DNA of 16,377 nucleotides from an uncultured Lachnospiraceae bacterium. Its GTDB lineage: Bacteria; Bacillota; Clostridia; Lachnospirales; Lachnospiraceae. This document shows, piece after piece, positions 1 through 6,525 of the stretch (position 1 is the stretch's first letter; the number at the start of each line of letters is the position of its first letter). The stretch lies in assembly GCA_910584585.1 (NCBI GenBank), contig CAJUBP010000061.1:1-16377 (forward strand). The letters are read 5' to 3'. The position numbers and the translations under genes were made by a program. Below the pieces are notes generated by a model that saw only the letters and a list, made by a program, of their open reading frames with translations, was not told where the DNA came from and searched no databases.

Positions 1-50
1 GTTGTGATAACATATTCTTTCTTTTCGTCATCAAAGTATCCAAATTTCAT
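1..50 (-). CDS. GH94-type disaccharide phosphorylase (cellobiose phosphorylase-like), N-terminal fragment
   Basis: Only the first 16 codons are inside the window, reading MKFGYFDDEKKEYVIT and running off the left edge. This opening matches what I know of the N-terminus of cellobiose/chitobiose phosphorylase-type proteins (often annotated GH36-type or GH94), which commonly start MK(F/Y)GYFDD with a following EYVI. Those cytoplasmic enzymes split beta-linked disaccharides with phosphate, giving a sugar 1-phosphate and a free sugar. An AGAAAGGA ribosome site (minus strand, 61-68) lies 10 nt before the ATG. The gene follows the YesL-like gene on the same strand, about 95 nt downstream. A phosphorylase for beta-glucan disaccharides suits the alpha-xylosidase and beta-glucosidase further right. 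The substrate cannot be told from 16 residues. Confidence 0.6.
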   Translation of the reverse strand, partial: MKFGYFDDEKKEYVIT

Positions 51-145
51 GTTGTTGTTATCCTTTCTTTTACATTTTTCATTGACATACGATGAGGAAT
101 TGCATTAGAGCATAAGCAGGTTAGGAATCTCCTCACGGCAGTTCA

Positions 146-823
146 TCAGAACCGGGAAGTGCCCTGCATGATATTTGGGTGTTCCTCCAGAGCGTGTGTT
201 TTCTGCGTATTATTTTTCTCATAGGGAGAAAAAACCTTGTTAAATATAAAAGACTGCCCGTAAGCAATCAATACAAATCCCAGAGACAGGAAAATCATGA
301 GTACTGTATCCAGGGGGATGAACAGGCAAAAGCATGCCGTACACACATCAATAAGAAGCAGGGCAAGGGTCCATTTCAGATTCCTGACAGCCAGGCCCCA
401 TGCATTTTTGATGGAATTCACAGGCGTATTTACAAACCTGCCCACCAGCGGAAAGGTATAGTGGAAAACGATCAGCCAAATGACGGAAAACGCAATCAGC
501 AGCCCCGTAATACCGGATGAAAGAGCGGTTCCTCTTATAGGCCAGAAGAGCAGGTTGAATACGATCATGCATCCGGTTCCTAAGAAGGGCAGGAAAGCGA
601 GGGTTCCGTTTTTAAAATTTCGTTTAAATTCACGGATGTAGGTGCGCACCAGGTAGCTGTATTCGCCTTTTGTTTCCTTGCTCATAACGTAATAGAGAGA
701 AGAGAGAGAACATCCGATTGTGAATACCGGAATACAGGTAATTAGAAATACCAGGTTCAAAACGAAAAAATTGCATAATGTGTTAATAAAGTCAATCACA
801 GGATTTAATCTGCCGTTACTCAT
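146..823 (-). CDS. yesL: DUF624 / YesL-family integral membrane protein
   Basis: A 225-residue hydrophobic protein of the YesL (DUF624) family. After the opening MSNGRLNPVIDFINTL comes a first membrane segment (about 15-37) with the characteristic CIPVFTIG turn and LSSLYYV. A cytoplasmic patch rich in Lys/Arg follows (about 48-72), then four more membrane segments (about 75-95, 103-124, 148-170, 173-195) and a polar tail. The start at 823 is chosen because GGAGG (831-835) lies 7 nt upstream and the protein begins in the family manner; the same frame stays open to 913, but that extension has no ribosome site. YesL proteins are found beside YesM/YesN sensor pairs and sugar ABC transporters, as in Bacillus. 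Their exact job is unknown; a role in transport or in sensing by the YesM/YesN pair is inferred. Stop codon is TGA. Confidence 0.85.
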   Translation of the reverse strand: MSNGRLNPVIDFINTLCNFFVLNLVFLITCIPVFTIGCSLSSLYYVMSKETKGEYSYLVRTYIREFKRNFKNGTLAFLPFLGTGCMIVFNLLFWPIRGTALSSGITGLLIAFSVIWLIVFHYTFPLVGRFVNTPVNSIKNAWGLAVRNLKWTLALLLIDVCTACFCLFIPLDTVLMIFLSLGFVLIAYGQSFIFNKVFSPYEKNNTQKTHALEEHPNIMQGTSRF

Positions 824-869
824 ACGAAACCTCCAATTTAAATTGTTGATAGTTACTTTGATCATCCTT

Positions 870-875
870 ATTATA
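870..875 (-). promoter_or_regulatory. Possible -10 element for the YesL-like gene
   Basis: On the minus strand this reads TATAAT, 47 nt before the YesL-like start codon. At 17 nt upstream the -35 position (893-898) reads AGCAAT, a poor match. If it is a promoter it probably depends on an activator. Low confidence because the region is AT-rich. Confidence 0.35.
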
Positions 876-960
876 GTTGCTTTATACAAGAGATTGCTAC
901 ACGAAAAAAGCATACAGAACTACATACAAAATTAGACATCTTTTCGAAATGGGCCTCTAA

Positions 961-995
961 CAGATAAATTAAAATTGAACTTCTCCATTTATCTG
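961..995. promoter_or_regulatory. Perfect 9-bp inverted repeat around the -35 element; candidate operator
   Basis: CAGATAAAT (961-969) and its exact reverse complement ATTTATCTG (987-995) are separated by 17 nt. The -35 element of the binding-protein promoter lies between the arms, and the right arm ends 3 nt before the -10. An arm-to-arm offset of 26 bp suits a dimeric or paired regulator. One-mismatch relatives of the arm occur at 1062-1070 (CGGATAAAT) and upstream of the GH31 gene at 6440-6448 (CAAATAAAT). YesN or a repressor could bind here; nothing in the sequence decides between them. Confidence 0.45.
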
Positions 996-1004
996 GTGTA
1001 TACT
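975..1004 (+). promoter_or_regulatory. Sigma-A type promoter of the sugar-binding lipoprotein gene
   Basis: TTGAAC (975-980) and TATACT (999-1004) are separated by 18 nt. This predicts a transcript starting near 1011 and a leader of about 74 nt before the ATG at 1085. Both boxes are close to consensus and no better pair is seen in the intergenic region. The promoter is embedded in the 961-995 inverted repeat, so binding there would directly affect RNA polymerase. Confidence 0.6.
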
Positions 1005-1084
1005 AATTATGAAATCATGAGAATAATTTTATGTGGATCTGTTGGCAAATCATTTGGCTCACGGATAAATGAAGGAGTAAATTT

Positions 1085-2833
1085 ATGGGAAAGAAATGGG
1101 CAGGTATATTGCTGTGTACGGTATTGCTGATATCATTAACGGCAGGGTGTGAAAAAGAGAATAAAAAATCAGGGCAGAATAATTCCGGAGCGGATCAATA
1201 TAAAGAATTCATCACAGTGGATGTCTATGACGAGTTCGCGAATTACCAGGGGTTACAGAGCGGATGGTTTGCAAAGGAGGTCAAGGATCGGTTTAATATG
1301 GAACTGAACATCATTACGCCGAATGTAGCAGGGGGCGGGGATACGCTCTACCAGACACGGGCTGCAACGGGCAATCTGGGGGATCTGATCCTGATCAATA
1401 CGGCAAACGGCAGGTTTGATGAGCTGGTGAAAAACGGTCTGGTCATGGACTGTACGGAGCTGATAAAAGACAGCGATATCCTGAAAAATTACGGTCCCGC
1501 AATAGAAAAAACCAATGAACTGGTGGAAGCAGAAGGAATCTACGGCTTTCCCAATTCGATCTCTTCACAGCCGCCCACCGTACCCTCTGAAAGTGCGGAG
1601 CCTACTTTTGGACCGTATATTCGATGGGATTATTATAAGAAAGCTGGATATCCGAGGATAGATAATCTGGATGGGTTCCTGGATGTTTTAGAAAAGATGC
1701 AGGCTTTGGCACGAGAGGAAGAGGGAGCCGGCGATATCTACGCAATTTCTTTATTTCGGGATTGGGACGACAATATGATGAATAACGCGAAGCAGCTTGT
1801 CTGTATGTATGGATATGATGAGCAGGGCTTTGTGCTGTCCAAGGCGGATGGTTCCGATTACCAGGATATTCTTGCTGAGGATTCCTGTTACATCAGAGCG
1901 CTTCGTTTTTTCAATGAGGCAAATGCAAGAGGGCTGGTGGATCCGGATTCCAGATCACAGGATTATGATACATGGATTCAGAAATATCGGGAAGGGAAGA
2001 TACTATACAGTCCGTGGCCGTGGGTAGGGCAGAGCACGTTTAATACGGCTGAGAATACAGGGGCCGGTAAGGGGTTCAAGATGGCGGCAGTACAGGATAT
2101 GCAGATCTTTTCATTTGGCTGTTGGCCGGAGGGGGATTCAAAAAGTATTATCGCAATCGGTTCTCAGGCAGAGGATCCTGAGAGGCTTGTGGACTTTATA
2201 GACTGGCTGTATTCTCCGGAAGGTTTTGAATTAAATGGGCAGGCAAATGGCGCGGCTGGGCCGAAAGGGCTTACCTGGGATATTGGCGATGACGGTAAGC
2301 TTTCATTGACGGATTTTGGCCGAAGGGCGCTGCCGAATAATGCGGTAGAAGTTCCCGAAGAATTTGGCGGAGGAAAATGGTATGCAGGCGTATCCGCATT
2401 GAATTTCAGGCCATTTCTTCTGTCAGAAACAAATCCGAACACAGGCGTCCCCTATGATTATCTATGCTGGGATTCTACGATGGAAGATAATGAAAGCCTG
2501 CTTGACAGGGAGTGGAAGGAAAAGATGGGAGCGGATACGCCGATGGAGTATCTGGAACAAGAGGGCATGCTTCTTGTGGCTCCCGGGGCTAATTATTCTA
2601 CGCCGGCTGAAGAGGCGAATATTACCACAGCGAGAGAACAATGCAAAGCCAGGGTGATTGATTATTCATGGCAGATGATATTTGCGCGGGGCAGTGAATT
2701 TGACGCGCTTTTCACAGAGCTTGGAAATGTATTGAATGGCCTGGGATACGAAGACGTATATCGTGTGGATTTAGCCAACGCGAAAAATCAGACAGCAGCG
2801 AGGAAAGCTGTTGCGGAGAAATATGGGAATTGA
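1085..2833 (+). CDS. Extracellular solute-binding lipoprotein (LplA/YtcQ type, ABC sugar uptake)
   Basis: A 582-residue binding protein with a lipoprotein signal: charged MGKKW, a hydrophobic stretch, and the lipobox LTAGC with the lipidated Cys at 22. A polar Lys/Asn/Ser/Gly linker follows. The mature part has the long bilobed fold typical of the 500-580 residue bacterial family 1 binding proteins that feed LplB/YtcP-type permeases with oligosaccharides. A segment near 140-170 (ELVEAEGIYGFPNS, then IRWDYYKKAGYP) is typical of the family. AAGGAG (1072-1077) sits 7 nt before the ATG. It would be anchored on the outer face of the membrane and deliver sugars, here probably xyloglucan or beta-glucan oligosaccharides judging from the neighbours. 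No permease gene lies next to it: the next gene is the convergent yesN. Stop codon is TGA. Confidence 0.88.
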   Translation: MGKKWAGILLCTVLLISLTAGCEKENKKSGQNNSGADQYKEFITVDVYDEFANYQGLQSGWFAKEVKDRFNMELNIITPNVAGGGDTLYQTRAATGNLGDLILINTANGRFDELVKNGLVMDCTELIKDSDILKNYGPAIEKTNELVEAEGIYGFPNSISSQPPTVPSESAEPTFGPYIRWDYYKKAGYPRIDNLDGFLDVLEKMQALAREEEGAGDIYAISLFRDWDDNMMNNAKQLVCMYGYDEQGFVLSKADGSDYQDILAEDSCYIRALRFFNEANARGLVDPDSRSQDYDTWIQKYREGKILYSPWPWVGQSTFNTAENTGAGKGFKMAAVQDMQIFSFGCWPEGDSKSIIAIGSQAEDPERLVDFIDWLYSPEGFELNGQANGAAGPKGLTWDIGDDGKLSLTDFGRRALPNNAVEVPEEFGGGKWYAGVSALNFRPFLLSETNPNTGVPYDYLCWDSTMEDNESLLDREWKEKMGADTPMEYLEQEGMLLVAPGANYSTPAEEANITTAREQCKARVIDYSWQMIFARGSEFDALFTELGNVLNGLGYEDVYRVDLANAKNQTAARKAVAEKYGN

Positions 2834-2848
2834 CAGTAAGACAGATAT

Positions 2849-2919
2849 GCTGCTGTTCCCACAGGGGCTGTTGGGAAATGGAAAGTTTCCGCAGCCCCGT
2901 GAGAAAATGGCTCAGCAGC
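2849..2919. terminator. Nested hairpin between convergent genes; probable bidirectional transcription stop
   Basis: Three nested inverted repeats share one centre. GCTGCTG (2849-2855) pairs with CAGCAGC (2913-2919); CACaGGGGCTG (2860-2870) pairs with CAGCCCCGTG (2892-2901) with one bulged A; GGAAA (2874-2878) pairs with TTTCC (2886-2890). The structure fills the 94-nt gap between the binding-protein stop and the yesN stop. Neither strand has a clear run of U after the stem, so it is not a textbook intrinsic terminator. A role in ending or insulating convergent transcripts is inferred from placement. Confidence 0.45.
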
Positions 2920-2927
2920 GCAGGCGC

Positions 2928-4478
2928 TTATAAGTTCTGTTTTTTCCGGTATTCTGCCGGAGAAGTTCCTTCATATTTTTTGAATTTCCGATGAAAATAG
3001 TCTACATTTCGGTACCCCACTCGTTTGGCGATCTCATATACCTTCAGAGAACCGTCATCCAGCAATTCTTTTGCTTTGGCGATACGCACCTGGTCCAGAT
3101 ACGAATTAAAATTTACGTTCAGCTTTTTTGTAAACAGCCTTCCCAGGTAAGAACTGTTATAGCCAAATATTGGAGCCAGTGTCTCAAGCTTCAGATTCTC
3201 CTGATAATTATGCTGAATATAATGCAGGACTTCATCTAGTACATTTTCCCCAGAGGAGTATCCGACGGAATGCATCCACATCTCAAACTGCTCTTTCAAA
3301 AATTCAATGATTTCATAAAGATAATATTTCTCCTCAATCAAAATCATGATAGAGGCGTTGGCCAGGAATGGCAGGTCAGCCTGAGGAAAAATTTGCATAA
3401 TTTTCTGTTTTACCAGGATATAAACATCTATCAGAAAATGTTTAATATCTGAAATCTCTGCAGTGCATCTGGTCAGATAATCTGACAGATCATTTAAAGT
3501 GCCCGTGATCAGCGTTGGATTATGGGACTGTATGTAATTAGAGAAGGATTCCGCGTACTTTGGGGCAAGTTCCTGGGCGAACAGATGAGTAATGTCCCGC
3601 TGTACGCGGAGCTCCTCATAACCGATTACGTGCTGATCCCGAAAACAAAAGAATCGGCGGTCTTCTAACTGGCAGACATCCTGGTAGGAAAGATGAATGT
3701 CCTGAATACGGAAAGCCTGACGTCCGTAGGTCAGGAATATAGCGTCAAAGGGAGAGCCTTTCTGCGGCTTGCTGCGGTAATGCTCCAGGAGATTCTGAAA
3801 CCGGGAAATGGCAAAATCTCCTTTTAATAAAATGATTTTACGCTGGTCAATCTCAAGAATGTCATAGGTCTGGCTGTCCTGGTTCGTAACGCGCATAAGT
3901 TCTGAAAAGTCCCATGTGGGATGAAGAATGTCCTGGTTATAGTTTCCATAAGTAATCACCTGATAAATATGGGCGTCAAGCTGCAGGTCGCCGGTGTCCA
4001 GAGTGTGGTAATTGCAGGAATTCAGCAGTATTTCCTTCAGGATATGTTTTCTGGCTTTGTCACGGTACTGGGAATAAGAGCGGGAAGTTTTTTGTTCCTT
4101 TTCGATGAGATTTCGGACAGTATGTATGGCCTGTTCCAGTTCTTCCTCATCAATTGGTTTTGTAAGATAAAAGTCCACGCCGTAACGCATAGCAGCCTGC
4201 GCCAGCTTGAAGTCAGAAAGGCCGCTTAAGATAATGAATTTTCCGGTAAAGCCGGATTCCAGGGCCGCTTTTACTACCTCGATACCGGTCATTTTAGGAA
4301 TACGGATGTCCAAAAGGACAAGATCTGGTTTCAGGAGCAATATTTTGTTCAGCGTATCCTGTCCATTCATAGCGGTTCCGCAGATGGATACCCCAATGGA
4401 TTCCCAGTCGATAATTTGCGTAAGACCTTCTAATACGAGCCGTTCATCATCAGCAATGAATACGTTTAATACATTCAT
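2928..4478 (-). CDS. yesN: YesN-type response regulator, AraC-family DNA-binding output
   Basis: A 516-residue cytoplasmic transcription regulator. The N-terminal receiver domain (about 1-125) shows the acidic pair D10-D11, the phosphate-accepting D57 in LVLLDIRIPKMTG, and the conserved lysine in YLTKPI. A long middle region without a recognised motif (about 130-405) is usual for YesN proteins of this length. The C-terminal 100 residues hold the AraC double helix-turn-helix, with YNSSYLGRLFTKKL in the first part and VGYRNVDYFHRKFKKYEGTSPAEYRK in the second. Its ATG overlaps the yesM stop as ATGA (4475-4478), so the pair is translationally coupled. It is expected to be phosphorylated by YesM and to activate nearby sugar genes. 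The weak -35 upstream of the GH31 gene would suit activation by such a protein. Stop codon is TAA. Confidence 0.93.
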   Translation of the reverse strand: MNVLNVFIADDERLVLEGLTQIIDWESIGVSICGTAMNGQDTLNKILLLKPDLVLLDIRIPKMTGIEVVKAALESGFTGKFIILSGLSDFKLAQAAMRYGVDFYLTKPIDEEELEQAIHTVRNLIEKEQKTSRSYSQYRDKARKHILKEILLNSCNYHTLDTGDLQLDAHIYQVITYGNYNQDILHPTWDFSELMRVTNQDSQTYDILEIDQRKIILLKGDFAISRFQNLLEHYRSKPQKGSPFDAIFLTYGRQAFRIQDIHLSYQDVCQLEDRRFFCFRDQHVIGYEELRVQRDITHLFAQELAPKYAESFSNYIQSHNPTLITGTLNDLSDYLTRCTAEISDIKHFLIDVYILVKQKIMQIFPQADLPFLANASIMILIEEKYYLYEIIEFLKEQFEMWMHSVGYSSGENVLDEVLHYIQHNYQENLKLETLAPIFGYNSSYLGRLFTKKLNVNFNSYLDQVRIAKAKELLDDGSLKVYEIAKRVGYRNVDYFHRKFKKYEGTSPAEYRKKQNL

Positions 4479-6364
4479 GATTCTTCCTCCGTGTTGTATT
4501 TGTTTACAGAATACCTTGGCATAGATTTTTTATCCTCTTGCGGGAAGGCGGAGCCAGTGAATTTATCCGGACTGCAGAGCGGAAGTGTCACAGTTACACA
4601 GGTTCCTAAGTTTTCTTTGCTTTTTATAGTAATGCCATACTCCCGTCCATAGAAGAGATGGATGCGGTTGTTGGTGTTATAAAGGCCGATTCCGTGTTCC
4701 GAATTCTTAGCCGGCGTTTCCAGATGGGCGGTTACATTTTGAAGCGTTTCCCGGGACATCCCGACGCCGTTATCGAAAATGCAGGCGTTAAGCCGCAGAC
4801 GGTCTTTGGAGGGACTTATTTTCAGGATAATATGGCCGTTTTCTTCCATATCCCTAAGCCCATGGGAAAGGGCGTTTTCAATGACGGGCTGCAGCAAAAG
4901 GGGCAGAATCCGGTAATTGGAGGGAGCAATGCTTTCATCCACACGGAGATCGTAATTGATACAGGACGCAAATCGAAGCTTCATAATCGCCATATAAGTA
5001 TTAATATAATCAATCTCTTTTTCAAGCGTTGTGGAAGCGGTCTTAGTGTTGCCGAGCACATAGCGCATGGATTTGCTCAGAAGCTTAATTGCGTTGGCGA
5101 CGTCTTTATTCCCTTCCACAAAAGCCTTCATGCGGATGGCTTCCAGCGTATTATACAGAAAATGCGGGTTAATCTGGTTGGCAAGGAGCTTGAGTTCCAT
5201 CTGCTGCTGCTGGTTTTCAATCATCTGCGCATGGATTTGCGACTGATAGATTCTGGCTTCTGCGCTTTTTAGTTTCTCTACCATGAGCTTCATGTCATGA
5301 AAAGTAGCGGTAAGCTCATCATCACCCCGGATGTTATCAACAATTTCGTAATCATTGTTACTGACCTTTGCCATAGCGAGGCGGAGCGTAGTAATTCGTT
5401 CGCTGAAATAAGTAGCGTACAGGAAGATGATTACTGCAGAAATCAGCAGGGCAAGCAGTGTGATCAATAAAAATATGAGAAGTAAATGATGCGCAGTGCT
5501 TAAGGCGCTGGCATCCGCAACAAAAATATGAAGCTTGTCTGAAGAGTGGTAAAGGCTGACGGTTGCCAGGGAACCGATGATATTCTCTTCAAACAGCGCG
5601 AAAGTTCCGGTGCGGGAATCCGATTTCTCTTTCTGAATGTCCAATGGAAATTCTTTGCCTGCATAGCTTCGATCAGAACTTAAAAAAACCGGTTCTTCAT
5701 TTACATTCATATAGATCTGATAATTCTTGTTAGAAATCAGATTGCGGAGATAATCATTAGAGACGGACATAACCAGTATGCCGTAAGTATCTTTACGGGG
5801 AATGGGAATACGGCAGCAATAATGCAGCTCCCAATAGTTTACGTCATTCTGTCCGGTTCGGATATCACTGGTCCAGAAGTTGCCGGAGATTTCCTCTGCT
5901 CTCTGATACCAGCGGGAACTTGCCGTCTCATCTGTAAAGGGCAAGATATAGTTGTTTGGTTCTATGTTATCCATGAGACGTGCGGGGACGTAGAGCCTTA
6001 GAGTCGTCATCATAGCTGTATTCGTAAGAGATTTTTCAAACAGGTCTGCCAGATCGGCCGTAGCTGCTATTGAATCGAAGTCAGGGTCGTCCGTACATAA
6101 GAGTTCCTGGAGCTTAGAGCTGTTTGCCACGTTTTCATAAGTAGAGTGTAAATAAATGGATGTCGACACAATGGCAGAATGTACAAGCTTGCTTTGTGAA
6201 TAGGCCAGATCTTCATAATGCTCAACGCTTTTTCGATAGGTAAAAATACCCAAGATTACCCCAATGATGATAACAGGAATCATAATGGCGCAGATGAACA
6301 GAGTGATCAGCTGGCGTTTCATATTATGTTGGGAAAAATATTTAAAATGAAAATGGTTTGTCAT
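4475..6364 (-). CDS. yesM: YesM-type sensor histidine kinase
   Basis: A 629-residue membrane sensor kinase. It has an N-terminal membrane helix (about 17-40), an extracellular sensing domain of roughly 250 residues, a second helix (about 292-318) and a HAMP-like linker with DDELTATFHDMKLMVEKL. The His_kinase domain has the NPHFLYNTLEAIR box with phospho-acceptor H401. The ATPase domain carries the ENALSHGL N-box, DNGVGMS and GIGLYNTNNRI glycine boxes. About 35 residues after the ATPase core form a polar tail. Start at 6364 has AGGAG (6375-6379) 10 nt upstream. YesM kinases sense extracellular sugars, either directly or through a binding protein, and phosphorylate YesN. The ligand here is inferred to be the oligosaccharide degraded by the divergent operon. 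The gene is divergent from the GH31 gene across 161 nt. Stop codon is TGA. Confidence 0.93.
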   Translation of the reverse strand: MTNHFHFKYFSQHNMKRQLITLFICAIMIPVIIIGVILGIFTYRKSVEHYEDLAYSQSKLVHSAIVSTSIYLHSTYENVANSSKLQELLCTDDPDFDSIAATADLADLFEKSLTNTAMMTTLRLYVPARLMDNIEPNNYILPFTDETASSRWYQRAEEISGNFWTSDIRTGQNDVNYWELHYCCRIPIPRKDTYGILVMSVSNDYLRNLISNKNYQIYMNVNEEPVFLSSDRSYAGKEFPLDIQKEKSDSRTGTFALFEENIIGSLATVSLYHSSDKLHIFVADASALSTAHHLLLIFLLITLLALLISAVIIFLYATYFSERITTLRLAMAKVSNNDYEIVDNIRGDDELTATFHDMKLMVEKLKSAEARIYQSQIHAQMIENQQQQMELKLLANQINPHFLYNTLEAIRMKAFVEGNKDVANAIKLLSKSMRYVLGNTKTASTTLEKEIDYINTYMAIMKLRFASCINYDLRVDESIAPSNYRILPLLLQPVIENALSHGLRDMEENGHIILKISPSKDRLRLNACIFDNGVGMSRETLQNVTAHLETPAKNSEHGIGLYNTNNRIHLFYGREYGITIKSKENLGTCVTVTLPLCSPDKFTGSAFPQEDKKSMPRYSVNKYNTEEES

Positions 6365-6397
6365 ATTAGCTCAGCTCCTGTACGAGTAGTTATACAT

Positions 6398-6413
6398 ATT
6401 GTAACATAACAAT
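6398..6413. promoter_or_regulatory. Inverted repeat in the yesM/GH31 divergent control region
   Basis: ATTGT (6398-6402) and ACAAT (6409-6413) form a short inverted repeat with a 6-nt spacer, between yesM and the GH31 gene. It lies about 63 nt upstream of the GH31 -10 box, a position compatible with an activator or a shared operator. It is short and in AT-rich DNA, so chance is possible. Confidence 0.25.
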
Positions 6414-6475
6414 GATTCAAAAAAAGTAGTATTTTTTTGCAAATAAATACAGTAGTAATTCGAGAAATTGTTTTT

Positions 6476-6481
6476 TATAAT
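6476..6481 (+). promoter_or_regulatory. -10 element of the GH31-to-transketolase operon
   Basis: A consensus TATAAT 44 nt before the GH31 ATG. The position 17 nt upstream (6453-6458) reads TAGTAA, far from TTGACA. A strong -10 with a poor -35 is the usual picture of an activator-dependent promoter, which fits control by the divergently encoded YesN. A one-mismatch copy of the candidate operator arm (CAAATAAAT, 6440-6448) begins 36 nt before this box; the left arm upstream of the binding-protein promoter begins 38 nt before its -10. Confidence 0.5.
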
Positions 6482-6525
6482 GTGGTTACATACATAAAAA
6501 AGAAAGGCGAAAGAGGTATGAGAGC

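Noticed and set aside
93..135. Hairpin TGAGGA/TCCTCA between the YesL-like and GH94 genes as a terminator
   Set aside because: The 6-bp stem has a 31-nt loop and no U-run; the two genes probably share a transcript.
824..913. Longer N-terminus for the YesL-like protein
   Set aside because: The extension has no ribosome site and is unlike the family; GGAGG sits correctly before the ATG at 823.
4658..5272. 204-codon plus-strand frame antisense to yesM
   Set aside because: It is opposite the conserved kinase domains and resembles no family.
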